Shown piece after piece: positions 18,397-27,817 of a stretch of DNA of 64,000 nucleotides. Source of the DNA: Pirellulaceae bacterium. GTDB taxonomy: Bacteria; Planctomycetota; Planctomycetia; Pirellulales; Pirellulaceae. A model generated the notes under the pieces. That model saw only the letters and a list, made by a program, of their open reading frames with translations, was not told where the DNA came from and ran no database searches. The stretch is from assembly GCA_029243025.1 (NCBI GenBank), contig JAQWSU010000006.1, forward strand, positions 62,001-126,000, read 5' to 3'. Position 1 is the stretch's first letter, and every line of letters begins with the position of its first letter. Position numbers and translations under genes: made by a program.

Positions 18397-18505
18397 ATTG
18401 GATGACAAGCTTTCCAACCAGTAATCGTTCCGTTACGCACCCAGATTCACAACCTGCCGGCCAGATGGCACCAATGTGCATTTCGGTCATCGATTGAGAT
18501 GCGAC

Positions 18506-19444
18506 ATGAAGCAAGATAGTTCGGCCGGTTCGCAACCACTGAATGCGGCGTCGCTAAGCATCGTTTTATTAACGTCAGCTCTCTGGGGTGGCACGCCCGT
18601 AGCCGTTACGTTCGCAGCCGTTTCCTTGCCCCCTATCGCAATTGCCGCCGTGCGATTCTCACTCGGTGCCGTCTTCATGTTGTTCTGGTGCTGGTTTGGC
18701 GGCACCCCGCTGCGACTAGGTTCAGGACAACTAAGAATCTCACTAGTTGCTGGTGTGCTGCTCTTCGTTCAGATCGCCACGTTTAATGTCGGTATTGCCT
18801 GGTCAAATGCCTCTCATGCCACCATGATGATCAACACCTTCGTATTCGGAGTGATTGGGATTGAACACTTCGTCACCAAGACAGATCGTCTGACATTGCG
18901 AAAACTAAAGGGACTTCTCTTGGCCACCGTTGGCATCATGTTGATGCTGACGCGAGATGCGGATCAGACCCAAACGAAGGTCCAACAAGACCTGCCCTCT
19001 TTAGCCGGCGATCTATTGATATTGCTGAGCGCCTTTCTGCTATCGGTAAGAATCGTCTATGTGAAGTATGCTTTGAGACGAATCGAGCCCGGAAAGTTGA
19101 TTCTCTGGCATGACATCATCGGTGTCGTTTTGTTTATCGGTTACAGTGCATTGTTTGAACAGATTGAACCTCAACGGATGACCCTTCCCGCCATCATCGG
19201 ACTTGCCTACCAGGGCCTTCTGGTTGCGGGACTCTGTTTTGCGCTGCAGACACAGCTCTTGCGAAAACATTCAGCCTCGCAGCTTTCCATGTTCAGCTTT
19301 TCAACGCCCTTATTCGGCATTTACTTCGCATCTATCTTCCTCAGCGACCCCCTTTCCCCGTGGCTGCTACTCGCTGGCGGATGCATCGCCGCCGGAATCT
19401 ATTTGGTCAGTACACGTCGACGATCGACCGTCAACGCCGCGTAG
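18506..19444 (+). CDS. EamA/DMT-superfamily transporter
   Basis: An inner-membrane protein of 312 residues with ten predicted hydrophobic helices arranged as two EamA repeats. The first starts LLTSALWGGTPVAVTFAA and the second LLILLSAFLLSVRIVYVKYAL. DMT proteins of this type export amino acids, metabolites or drugs. ATG 18506 is preferred; the frame is open to a GTG at 18476 that would add ten non-hydrophobic residues. It is preceded by the PSD1/DUF1501 pair at a distance of about 110 nt and followed by a 500-nt spacer. Substrate cannot be assigned. Confidence 0.87.
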   Translation: MKQDSSAGSQPLNAASLSIVLLTSALWGGTPVAVTFAAVSLPPIAIAAVRFSLGAVFMLFWCWFGGTPLRLGSGQLRISLVAGVLLFVQIATFNVGIAWSNASHATMMINTFVFGVIGIEHFVTKTDRLTLRKLKGLLLATVGIMLMLTRDADQTQTKVQQDLPSLAGDLLILLSAFLLSVRIVYVKYALRRIEPGKLILWHDIIGVVLFIGYSALFEQIEPQRMTLPAIIGLAYQGLLVAGLCFALQTQLLRKHSASQLSMFSFSTPLFGIYFASIFLSDPLSPWLLLAGGCIAAGIYLVSTRRRSTVNAA

Positions 19445-19945
19445 CCAAACGGTGCCAGGTCATTCTCCAATTCCCTGAGGAACGATTTCCGCCGGACCGA
19501 AGCGGTGTACCGCATTCATCTCAACAGAGCTGATTATCGCTACGATCCGCAGGAAGATCGGGAGGGAATTCAGGCAAGCGGAACGGAAAAGTGGGCTGTG
19601 GAACCTTTCCCCCGGCCAACCAGGTCGAGCGGGGCGGATGCGGGAATCTTCGTTCCAACCACCGCGATCCGAATTTGACGATTGCAGTGGCCACCAGATT
19701 CGATGCGGTCCCCGTTGCATTTCCAGAGCGTGCAAGCAGATAAAATCGCTGATAGAAGCCGGCCACTCGAGGCCAATTGCAAGCGACGAGCTGAAATGGA
19801 ACCTCCCAAGAGCGCGTCAACAGATGTTTATCATTCGAAACGAAGATGCAAGCCGATTCCCAAATGATTACAATCGTCGGTTACTTCACTGACGACGTAT
19901 ACTAATCTGATCCATTTGACGGACGAGAACATAAGGACATCAGCA
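19445..19945. other. Spacer without a supported gene
   Basis: About 500 nt between the EamA gene and the LRR gene. Short overlapping frames on both strands show no family resemblance. A TATACT hexamer at 19898-19903 could be the -10 of the LRR gene but lacks a good -35. Confidence 0.35.
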
Positions 19946-20950
19946 ATGAGTATCCGACTATCGCTAGGCACGCGTATCCTCTGGACCGTAGCCCTCTGCA
20001 CAATCCTCTACACCTTGAATTTCGCGACTCCTGCATTGGCTGATGAAGCTGCGGCGTTAGCTGGAGTCACCGAGCAAGGTGGAACGGTGCGCGTAATCGC
20101 AAAGGACTCTACGGACAAAGAAGCAACCTTTCATCTTTCTGACAAGGAAGTGGGTGACGAAGCACTGGTTCATTTGAAAGATATCCCCAATTTGGTCTGG
20201 CTGAATCTGCGTGGAACCAAGATTAGTGACGAGGGTCTAAAAAACCTGAGCGACCTCAAAACACTCACCCGACTCCACCTCGAGAAAACCGCGATAACGG
20301 ACGCGGGCCTCGCCCATCTTGCGAATCTTGAGAATCTCGAATATCTCAATCTGTACGGCACGAAAATAACGGACGCCGGCCTGGACCATCTGAAGAATCT
20401 CAAGAAACTCAAAAAAATCTATGTCTGGCAGACCGAGGTCAGCAAGGAAGGTGCGGAACAATTGACGGCCGCAATCCCTGAGATCTACATCAACCGAGGC
20501 GCCGATGCGGAACCAGGACCACCGACCAAGACTCTGGCAAACGCCCGCTACATCAAGATTAGCCTAGAGGGCGACAAACGAATTCTCTCATTGGCCGAAG
20601 TGCAGCTAATCGAAACCGCAACCGGCAAAGAGCTGCAGGTCGACGGCAGCGCTAGCCAGTCATCGAATTATCAAGATACAAACGCCGATCGCGCAAAAGA
20701 TGGAAATGTGGAAAGCGCATTCGACAAAGGTTCGGTCACCCACACAAATGAAGAGTCCAATCCTTGGTGGTTGATTGATTTGGGTGAAACCAAGGACATC
20801 GGCAAGGTCGTAATTCACAACCGAGCGAATGTCGGCGATCGGCTCAAAGATGCGAAAGTGGAAGCCTTTGCCCCATCCCTGGCGGTCGTCTGGACCGACA
20901 AAGTGACTGACGCGAAAGATGGCAGTGTGAGTGAATTCAGCGCGAAATAG
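19946..20950 (+). CDS. Secreted leucine-rich repeat protein with discoidin-like C-terminal domain
   Basis: A 334-residue exported protein with a signal peptide ending in ALADEAA near residue 33. It has about four GALA-type leucine-rich repeats (residues about 60-165) of the form ITDAGLxHLxxLxxLxxLxLxxTx. The C-terminal half (about 185-320) resembles an F5/8 type C or galactose-binding fold: YIKISLEGDKRILSLAEVQLI, NPWWLIDLGETKDIGKVVIHNR. The combination suggests a surface or secreted binding protein, possibly for carbohydrate. ATG 19946 is preferred because it begins the signal peptide; the frame is open to 19916. It overlaps no gene and is convergent with the next one. Confidence 0.85.
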   Translation: MSIRLSLGTRILWTVALCTILYTLNFATPALADEAAALAGVTEQGGTVRVIAKDSTDKEATFHLSDKEVGDEALVHLKDIPNLVWLNLRGTKISDEGLKNLSDLKTLTRLHLEKTAITDAGLAHLANLENLEYLNLYGTKITDAGLDHLKNLKKLKKIYVWQTEVSKEGAEQLTAAIPEIYINRGADAEPGPPTKTLANARYIKISLEGDKRILSLAEVQLIETATGKELQVDGSASQSSNYQDTNADRAKDGNVESAFDKGSVTHTNEESNPWWLIDLGETKDIGKVVIHNRANVGDRLKDAKVEAFAPSLAVVWTDKVTDAKDGSVSEFSAK

Positions 20951-20964
20951 CTGCTGACACCCGT

Positions 20965-22029
20965 TTAGGCTGTCCGGTCCGTCGCCTCAGACATTTCGCG
21001 ACGGATTTCCTTGGCAATCGCTGGATTGAGCATCGCAGCGGTTGCCAACTGGACCGATTGCGCGCCGCAAGCGATCATGGCCTGAACGTCACTTGGGGTG
21101 GAAATGCCCCCACACCCCACTAACTCGACATCGAATTGGTGTTGCCGGATCAAATCTTGAAAACGGCCGACCTGCTTCTGGCTCACTTTACGAATCGCAC
21201 CGCCGCCGATTCCTCGAATCTGGCCGTCAAAACGCGGTTTGCCATCTGCCCCCATCACTCGTGTCGCCAGACCGTTGACCATAGTCAGAGCGTCTAAGTG
21301 AGGCGAAAGGCTGGACAGCAGTTCAACCGCAGCAAGGTCATCGGGAACAAAGCCGATTTTGGCCAATAAGGGAGTCGAGCCGATCGCTTGCTTGACGCAT
21401 GCTGAGACGACAGCTGCATCTTTTGGCTGCTGATAGAGCTGACCATCACAAGTCGCCACATTCGGGCACGACAAATTGACCTCGATGAGGTCTGCACCTG
21501 CCTCGACAGCCCAACAAGCACAACGAGCGTAATCATCGGCAACCTGCTGGATCGACCAATCAGGCTCAACCGTTGCGACGACAGAAACCGCCAGGAGCTT
21601 ATGGGGCGCCAACTGATCTCGAGTAAGCCGTATGTCTTCACGCCAGACTTGCGGCGATTGTGAAGGCATTCCAAAGGAAATGGCCCAAGAATCTTGCATG
21701 ACCTGCTGATCGAGAACTCGTTGCTCATTTCCTACCATCGGACTTGAGCCAACGGGTAACAGGTTAGGTAACGGGTAGCAACTCCGCTCACAACTTCGCA
21801 CCGTCTTATAGGTAAGGATGTCAAACCCCAGACTTGCGTAATACAGAATCCAACGACCGTTGAGCAGTGGACCTGCGGCAACTCCCAATGGCGAGTTCAA
21901 CTCAAACCCGCACAGGCTCCAATTCCCGGGCAACGGCCATTCCTGCAACTCTTTGGTCAAGAGCGGATCCGGCGGATGGTCGTAGTTCCATTGATAAGTT
22001 TTCGATACATCGTATCGTGGCAACGACAT
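20965..22029 (-). CDS. Dihydroorotate dehydrogenase-like flavoprotein
   Basis: A 354-residue TIM-barrel flavoprotein of the dihydroorotate/dihydropyrimidine dehydrogenase family. Key segments are the N-terminal NSPLGVAAGPLLNGRW, the YKTVRS strand, VNLSCPNV with the likely catalytic Cys, LLAKIGFVPDD, a TMVNGL segment, and the phosphate-binding VGCGGISTPSDVQAMIACGAQSVQLATA. The class-1-type cysteine sets it apart from membrane-bound class 2 PyrD. The N-terminal part is longer than usual. It could be the pyrimidine-pathway PyrD or a dihydropyrimidine-type dehydrogenase. No other pyrimidine gene is adjacent, so I leave the symbol blank. Confidence 0.83.
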   Translation of the reverse strand: MSLPRYDVSKTYQWNYDHPPDPLLTKELQEWPLPGNWSLCGFELNSPLGVAAGPLLNGRWILYYASLGFDILTYKTVRSCERSCYPLPNLLPVGSSPMVGNEQRVLDQQVMQDSWAISFGMPSQSPQVWREDIRLTRDQLAPHKLLAVSVVATVEPDWSIQQVADDYARCACWAVEAGADLIEVNLSCPNVATCDGQLYQQPKDAAVVSACVKQAIGSTPLLAKIGFVPDDLAAVELLSSLSPHLDALTMVNGLATRVMGADGKPRFDGQIRGIGGGAIRKVSQKQVGRFQDLIRQHQFDVELVGCGGISTPSDVQAMIACGAQSVQLATAAMLNPAIAKEIRREMSEATDRTA

Positions 22030-22097
22030 CCGACAACATCTCCGATCAACCGCGAGGATCGCTATCGTGAGATACGAACCCCGCAGCGGACGCCAAT

Positions 22098-23111
22098 TTA
22101 GAGGTTAACTTTTTCACCTTTTTGGACACTTTCAATTTCAGCCTCCACAATTTTCACGGTCCGCAAGGCGTCGTCCAGAGTCACGATCGTGGGTCGCTGC
22201 TGTTTCTCGATGCACTCGACGAAATAATCAATTTCCAGGTTGTACCCCATGATGTCCTGGACTTCGATTTTCTCAGCGTCTTTGCCTTTCTCAAACAGGG
22301 TCAACGGTTCTGCAGCAGCCGAATCGAAAACAGCGGTCGCGTTTTCAAAATTAACCGTGTAACTCATGTTGAAAATAAAGCCGTCTGCCATCGCCCAGCT
22401 ACCTTCCGCCACCACAAGCGGAACATCGTCATACTCGTACTTCGTGATAATGTGGTCAGGCTGATTGGTAATTTTCGAATAACCAAAGCTATTCACAGCT
22501 TTCGGCATACCGAAGCAGAATTGCACGAAATCGGTGTCATGAATGTGCAAATCCAATGCGGCGCCGCCACATCGATCACCATCCGTATAAAACGGCCCGC
22601 CAGGGTGATTGACGACTCGTCGAAAGGAAGCTCCGTAGACTTTGCCAAACCGACCGTCATCGATCGCTTGCTTGAGCCAAGTCCATCCGGGCCAAAATCG
22701 CATGCAATGCCCGACAAAGGTACTGCCTTTTGCATCTTTGGCTGCCTCGGCCAGGAGTTGCGCATCTGCCGAAGTTCGGGCCAGTGGTTTTTCAATCAAC
22801 AGATGCTGTCCAGCTTTCAAGACTTCACAGCCAAACTTCACGTGCAGATCGGTAGGCAAACAAACATCCACCAGATCGATTTCGGGATTGCCAATCACCT
22901 GAAAGGCATCAGACAGCCGTTGCACATCCGTTAATTCTGAGATGGTCGATTGAGCCTGCCCTTCGATGTTCCCCGCCGCATGAGCTTTCCCAGACAGGCG
23001 ATCGGGGTCACTGTCGCAAATCGCGGCAATTTTTACGCCGTCATGTTTCGCATAGGCATCGAGGTGCGTAAGCCCCATCATCCCCAGCCCAATGACTCCA
23101 ACTCGTACCAT
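22098..23111 (-). CDS. Gfo/Idh/MocA family oxidoreductase
   Basis: An NAD(P)-dependent sugar or cyclitol dehydrogenase-type protein of 337 residues. The Rossmann fold begins at the N-terminus (VRVGVIGLGMMGLTHLDAY), the EKPLA motif follows near residue 99, and the C-terminal domain has GGGAALDLHIHDTDF-like residues (GGAALDLHIHDTD), with the His expected near the active site. No signal peptide, so cytoplasmic, unlike many Tat-exported planctomycete relatives. It is 24 nt downstream of mtnA on the same strand and may share its transcript. Substrate unknown. Confidence 0.9.
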   Translation of the reverse strand: MVRVGVIGLGMMGLTHLDAYAKHDGVKIAAICDSDPDRLSGKAHAAGNIEGQAQSTISELTDVQRLSDAFQVIGNPEIDLVDVCLPTDLHVKFGCEVLKAGQHLLIEKPLARTSADAQLLAEAAKDAKGSTFVGHCMRFWPGWTWLKQAIDDGRFGKVYGASFRRVVNHPGGPFYTDGDRCGGAALDLHIHDTDFVQFCFGMPKAVNSFGYSKITNQPDHIITKYEYDDVPLVVAEGSWAMADGFIFNMSYTVNFENATAVFDSAAAEPLTLFEKGKDAEKIEVQDIMGYNLEIDYFVECIEKQQRPTIVTLDDALRTVKIVEAEIESVQKGEKVNL

Positions 23112-23135
23112 TTTCAGTTGCCTTCCATCTTGAAA

Positions 23136-24209
23136 TTATTGCGAATGCAGGACCTCTGCGATCCTTTCACGCGTCACAGGTTGAATCAAACCGTACTCGG
23201 TAATGATGCCATCGATTAATTCGGAAGGAGTGACATCAAAGGCTGGATTATAGACTTCGACACCGTCCGGAGCCGTCTGTCGCCCAAAACCATTGGTAAT
23301 TTCATGCGCTGCTCGTTGCTCAATGGGTATCTGGTCGCCACGATCGAGCGTTAAATCAAACGTACTGTGGGGTGCCGCAATATAGAAGGGAATCTCATGC
23401 GCACGCGCCAGCACGGCAACGGAATAGGTTCCGATCTTATTGGCCGCATCACCGTTCGCCGCAATTCGGTCGGCACCAGTAATCACCGCTTGAACATGTC
23501 CCTCACGCATGACTTGCGCCGCCATCGAATCGCAAATCAGAGTCGCGGGGATGTCCCGCTGCATCAATTCCCAGGCAGTTAGTCGAGCCCCCTGCAGGAG
23601 TGGTCGAGTTTCATCGACAAACACTCGTAAACGTTTCCCTTGATCCTGAGCGGTAAAAAAGACGGACAGCGCCGTACCGTATTCGGCCGTTGCGAGTCCG
23701 CCCGCATTACAATGCGTGAGCACCCCCGCACCATCGGGAAGAAGGTGAGCGCCGACCTCCCCGATCGCATGACAAGTCGCTCGATCCTCAGCGTGCAAAG
23801 CTTTTGCCTCGGCAAGAATTTGCAGGCGTATCTCTTCGACCGACGAACCTTTGAGTTGTTCAGCGCGGCAACGAATTCGGTCCAAGGCCCAGAACAGATT
23901 TACGGCCGTCGGACGACTGGTCGCCAAATAATCCACCACTTGCGTCAACTTCGCAAACAGAGCTTCCGCATCTCCGGAGACTGTTTGAATACCAAGGCAA
24001 ACACCATAGGCAGCTGCGATGCCAATCGCCGGAGCTCCACGAACCCTTAGCATCTTGATCGCTTCCCAAACGGTCTCGACGGACTTGCAGTCCAAGTAAA
24101 CCAACTCCAACGGCAGGCACGTTTGATCAATCAAACGCAGAAAGCCATCGGTGCCTCCATGCCAAGCAATCGTTTCAGGGCCCTTCGTCGTCACCGGCAA
24201 TGTCCTCAT
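23136..24209 (-). CDS. mtnA: S-methyl-5-thioribose-1-phosphate isomerase
   Basis: Converts 5-methylthioribose-1-phosphate to methylthioribulose-1-phosphate in the methionine salvage pathway. A protein of 357 residues related to eIF2B subunits. Signature segments are KMLRVRGAPAIGIAAAYG, THCNAGGLATAEYGTAL with the catalytic Cys, the VDETRPLLQGARLTAWEL stretch, and VITGADRIAANGDAANKIGTY with the active-site Asp. ATG 24209 is chosen, 10 nt after the purE stop; the longer frame to 24293 overlaps purE and adds unrelated residues. The short spacing indicates co-transcription with purE. Other salvage genes are not present here. Confidence 0.93.
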   Translation of the reverse strand: MRTLPVTTKGPETIAWHGGTDGFLRLIDQTCLPLELVYLDCKSVETVWEAIKMLRVRGAPAIGIAAAYGVCLGIQTVSGDAEALFAKLTQVVDYLATSRPTAVNLFWALDRIRCRAEQLKGSSVEEIRLQILAEAKALHAEDRATCHAIGEVGAHLLPDGAGVLTHCNAGGLATAEYGTALSVFFTAQDQGKRLRVFVDETRPLLQGARLTAWELMQRDIPATLICDSMAAQVMREGHVQAVITGADRIAANGDAANKIGTYSVAVLARAHEIPFYIAAPHSTFDLTLDRGDQIPIEQRAAHEITNGFGRQTAPDGVEVYNPAFDVTPSELIDGIITEYGLIQPVTRERIAEVLHSQ

Positions 24210-24219
24210 CGTTCGTGTT

Positions 24220-24729
24220 TTAGACCAACTGGTCTTGAAGCTTGTCGTTTTTGGCGGCGATCTTGGCAACCAGCCCTTGTTTGAACGCCTCAAAGCGTCG
24301 TCTCAGCTGCTCATCAGCCGTGGAAAGGATTTGCACAGCAAACAGTCCAGCATTGCGAGGCCCGCCCATCCCCACCGCCATGCTTGCCACTGGCACATCG
24401 CCGGGCATTTGCACCGTGGAAAGGAGTGAATCGAGACCGCCCAAATCGGCCGTCGGCACGGGCAAACCAATCACGGGCAAGGGGGTGTGGGCTGCCACAA
24501 CTCCTGCCAAATGAGCAGCGCCGCCGGCTGCTGCAATGATGACTCGCAAACCTCGCTCTTCAGCCGTGGTAGCGTATTCCGCCACCACATGGGGCGTACG
24601 ATGAGCACTCATGACCTGGACTTCATGGGCAATGTCAAATTCATTCAGGGCTGCAGAGACGCCCTTGATCTTTGGCCAATCGCTGTCGCTGCCCATGATA
24701 ATACCAACCTGGGGGGTTTCCTGACTCAT
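24220..24729 (-). CDS. purE: N5-carboxyaminoimidazole ribonucleotide mutase
   Basis: Catalyses the carboxylate shift that produces CAIR in de novo purine synthesis. At 169 residues it matches class I PurE length. GIIMGSDSDWPKIKG at the N-terminus, VMSAHRTPHVVAEYA and IIAAAGGAAHLAGVVAAHTPLPVIGLPV are the conserved substrate-binding loops, including the invariant Ser-Asp and His. A GAGGAGA ribosome site precedes the ATG. purK is not in the window. It heads a minus-strand run with mtnA and the Gfo/Idh/MocA gene. Confidence 0.96.
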   Translation of the reverse strand: MSQETPQVGIIMGSDSDWPKIKGVSAALNEFDIAHEVQVMSAHRTPHVVAEYATTAEERGLRVIIAAAGGAAHLAGVVAAHTPLPVIGLPVPTADLGGLDSLLSTVQMPGDVPVASMAVGMGGPRNAGLFAVQILSTADEQLRRRFEAFKQGLVAKIAAKNDKLQDQLV

Positions 24730-24831
24730 AATCTCCTCTCATCAACTTGAATATCAGTGGAAGATTCGGGACGATCTTTGGAACCATCAAACAAAATCGA
24801 AACTTCCGCTCACTTGAATTTTAAACACAAA

Positions 24832-25938
24832 TTAATTCACAGACGAATCGCTGAAGGGCAGATCAAAAGTTTCTGCCACAGCTTGATTCGTCACTTCACC
24901 TCGATAGATGTTAATTGCTGTTGAGATCGCATCGGACCGCTTCATCGCCGCATCGACACCCTCACCAGCAAGCTCAATGATCCACGGAAGCGTGACATTA
25001 CAGAGCGCGAAAGTGCTGGTCCGCCCCACAGCTCCCGGCATGTTGGTAACGCAATAATGCACCACTTCTTGTTCAATAAAAATCGGATCGCTGTGAGTTG
25101 TTGGACGCGAGGACTCGACGCAGCCACCTTGATCGACCGCCACATCAATAATCACGCTGCGATTTTTCATGCGCCGCAAATCACCCCGCTCAATCAGTCG
25201 AGGAGCCTTAGCGCCCGGGATCAAAACCGCACCAACAATCAAGTCTGCCAAACTCAACTCTTCACGGATCGTATGCCGATCGCTAAACAAAACGTTTACA
25301 TTGGCCGGCATCACGTCATCCAGATACCGGAGTCGGTCCATATTCACGTCCAAAATGGTGACATCCGCCTGAAAACCGGCAGCAATCCGAGCTGCATTGG
25401 CGCCAACGATGCCTCCCCCAAGAATGGTAATATGGGCCGGGGCGACCCCGGGAACACCACCAAGCAGGATCCCTCGTCCCATTTGCGGACGTTCCAGATA
25501 CTTAGCGCCTTCCTGAATACTCATTCGACCAGCAACTTCACTCATCGGCGTCAACAGAGGCAGGTGTCCACGATACTGTAGCGTCTCGTAGGCAACGCAA
25601 ACAGAATTGGTCGCCAACATCGCTTCCGTCAATTCACGGCTCGCCGCGAAGTGGAAATACGTAAATACAATCTGGTCGGAACGGATCAGCGGCCATTCGG
25701 CAGCGAGCGGCTCCTTGACCTTGATAACCATCTCTGCTCGAGCGAAGATTTCGGCCGCGTCGGCGACCAGTTCGGCCCCGGCGCGTAGATATTCATGATC
25801 GGCGATGCCCGATCCCAACCCGGCACCAGCTTGCACGAGCACGGTATGGCCTCGACGCGTCAGCTCTTCAACACCAACGGGCAACATCGCCACACGATAC
25901 TCATCGCGTTTAGTTTCCTGCGGAACACCAATAATCAA
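24832..25938 (-). CDS. ald: Alanine dehydrogenase
   Basis: NAD-dependent reversible deamination of L-alanine to pyruvate and ammonia in the cytoplasm. The 368-residue protein starts MIIGVPQETKRDEYRVAMLP. The active-site Lys lies in VIKVKEPL and the His in FTYFHFAA, and the nucleotide fold is ITILGGGIVGANAARIAAG. C-terminal PGAVGRTSTFALCNVTLP is diagnostic for Ald. It lies about 100 nt upstream of purE on the same strand, but there is no evidence they form one operon. Confidence 0.95.
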   Translation of the reverse strand: MIIGVPQETKRDEYRVAMLPVGVEELTRRGHTVLVQAGAGLGSGIADHEYLRAGAELVADAAEIFARAEMVIKVKEPLAAEWPLIRSDQIVFTYFHFAASRELTEAMLATNSVCVAYETLQYRGHLPLLTPMSEVAGRMSIQEGAKYLERPQMGRGILLGGVPGVAPAHITILGGGIVGANAARIAAGFQADVTILDVNMDRLRYLDDVMPANVNVLFSDRHTIREELSLADLIVGAVLIPGAKAPRLIERGDLRRMKNRSVIIDVAVDQGGCVESSRPTTHSDPIFIEQEVVHYCVTNMPGAVGRTSTFALCNVTLPWIIELAGEGVDAAMKRSDAISTAINIYRGEVTNQAVAETFDLPFSDSSVN

Positions 25939-26185
25939 GGGAGGCTCCCCCGCCAGTCAGGGTTCGAGCAACGAGAAAATCCGAGCACCCGCATTTCAGC
26001 AGACGCTTGCCCCAACCGCAAGTAGGTGCAGCAGAGGGTTGCATCAGTGTCAGCCGATTCGATGGTCACTTCGGCCACAGATCTGGCACAAAATCGGCAA
26101 AACGGACCAGAAAACCAGATCGCAAAATCGAGGCACCGTGCCAAAGTGCACCCGCTCCACTCCAGCCGCCCGGACGTATCATCGA

Positions 26186-27628
26186 TCAAGGCAAGTCACA
26201 CGACGCGGAAAGTGCCTGAATGAGCCGTTCCGCCGCCGTTTCCCCCTGCTGCACACACTGGGGAATCCCAACTCCCGTAAATCCGTTACCGGCCAGTTGG
26301 AGGGTACCCGACTCAGGGACGGATCGATCAATACATCGAATGCGTTCCCGATGACCGACCACATATTGTGGCATCGCTTCGCGCCAGCGAAAAACTCGTT
26401 GGAAGAGGGGTGGGGATTTAACCTTGAGTAACTCTTGAAGTTGCTGCTGGACGAGCGTCACGAGTTGTTCATCCGATTGTTCCAGTAGCTCGGGTTGCAG
26501 CGCACCGCCGACAAACACGCGAAACAGTTCAAGTCCCTCGGGTGCCCGCCCTGGAAACTTCAAGCTTGGACAACTGATCGCTAAAATCTGCCGATTTTCC
26601 TGAGACGGAACAACACAACCAAATGCGTTCAAAGGACGACCGATTTCCTGCTTGCGGTAAGCGACACAGACAACCGCCGAACTGGCCGAGGAAATCGCTT
26701 GCAAGTTTTGTGAAAGCTGAGGCAGCGTCCGCTTGAAAATTTTGGCGGAGATGCGAGTCGGGGTCGCGGCCACGACACCGTCAAACAATTCTCGCGTCGT
26801 TTCGGTTACCACATGCCATCGATCCTGATCTGCAGCGGTGATTTCCTTGACGGCACAATGGGTGCGGATTGATGTTTGTTTGAGGCGACTTTCAATCGCC
26901 TCAACCAAGGAAGACATTCCGCGCTTGGGGGCAACGAACAAGCTATAACGAGCTCCCCGCGTCTTGGACGATTGCGAACTTTGTTTTTTCCGGTGCTGCA
27001 TACCTCGATAAAGACTACCGTGCTCTCGAACTAATTCGACCATTTGAGGCAAAGCCGCCTGCACGCTCAATTGCGCCGGATCTGCCGTGTAGATGCCGGC
27101 AACCAAGGGTTCTACAAGTCGTTGAAATGCCTCCCGCCCCAATCGCCTTGTCGCGAACTCAGCCAACGACTCCTCGCCCGCGTCGCGAGGCTCACGAATC
27201 AGGGGTTCGCAAATCAACCTCAACTTACCCCACGGCGAGAGCAACCCGGAGGTCAAAAGAGGTGTTAATCGCGAAGGGGCCATCAACTGAAAACCGGCTG
27301 GCACAGGGTACAACTTTCCGCGCCAACAAACCTTGGCTCCGCGAAACTTTTGATTGGTGGAAATCAGCTGATCGGAAAAACCGATTCGTTGACAAAGATT
27401 TTCAGCCCAGGGGGCCGTTGGCCCCCGCAAAAAATTATCTGCCGCTTGTTCCAGCAGATAACCTTCCTGAAAATGTGTTCGCAGGACGCCTCCCAGCTGA
27501 TCGGAGCCGTCAAACAACGTAACCGACCAATCCGGCTTACGTTCCGCGAAACGATGCGCGGCAGCTAAACCGCTCATTCCGCCCCCAATTACGGCAATCG
27601 CTGGCTTTTTGGCTTCTTGTGTGTTCAC
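26186..27628 (-). CDS. hemG: Protoporphyrinogen oxidase (HemY/HemG flavoprotein type)
   Basis: An oxygen-dependent FAD enzyme of heme synthesis, oxidising protoporphyrinogen (or coproporphyrinogen in the HemY branch). A 480-residue protein with the dinucleotide motif AVIGGGMSGLAAAHRFAE at the N-terminus, followed by LFDGSDQLGGVLRT, LVEPLVAGIYTADPAQLS and the C-terminal LAGNGFTGVGIPQCVQQGETAAE. The frame is open to 27910, but that extension would overlap the divergent ftr gene and does not look conserved. The GTG at 27628 is the best local start, although GAGGAG lies directly against it. A 9-bp hairpin sits just upstream. The two enzyme branches cannot be told apart here. Confidence 0.9.
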   Translation of the reverse strand: MNTQEAKKPAIAVIGGGMSGLAAAHRFAERKPDWSVTLFDGSDQLGGVLRTHFQEGYLLEQAADNFLRGPTAPWAENLCQRIGFSDQLISTNQKFRGAKVCWRGKLYPVPAGFQLMAPSRLTPLLTSGLLSPWGKLRLICEPLIREPRDAGEESLAEFATRRLGREAFQRLVEPLVAGIYTADPAQLSVQAALPQMVELVREHGSLYRGMQHRKKQSSQSSKTRGARYSLFVAPKRGMSSLVEAIESRLKQTSIRTHCAVKEITAADQDRWHVVTETTRELFDGVVAATPTRISAKIFKRTLPQLSQNLQAISSASSAVVCVAYRKQEIGRPLNAFGCVVPSQENRQILAISCPSLKFPGRAPEGLELFRVFVGGALQPELLEQSDEQLVTLVQQQLQELLKVKSPPLFQRVFRWREAMPQYVVGHRERIRCIDRSVPESGTLQLAGNGFTGVGIPQCVQQGETAAERLIQALSASCDLP

Positions 27629-27645
27629 CTCCTCATGATAAGACA

Positions 27646-27680
27646 GAGTTCCTCGAGGATACAGACGCCATGAGGAACTC
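27646..27680. promoter_or_regulatory. 9-bp inverted repeat in the hemG leader
   Basis: Arms GAGTTCCTC (27646-27654) and GAGGAACTC (27672-27680) are perfectly complementary and separated by 17 nt. The element ends 18 nt before the presumed hemG start in the divergent hemG/ftr spacer. It could be an operator or an RNA hairpin affecting hemG translation. Confidence 0.35.
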
Positions 27681-27817
27681 GACAACACCTTTTCGATCAG
27701 ATCGACAGCTGGACCTTGACAGGGCAGGACGTGGTGTTTAATCAAGTAGCAGTCGTCGAGCGAACCTCTATTCGATCTAGATGAACCGAGAACCGTAACA
27801 AACCTGGGAGAGATACC

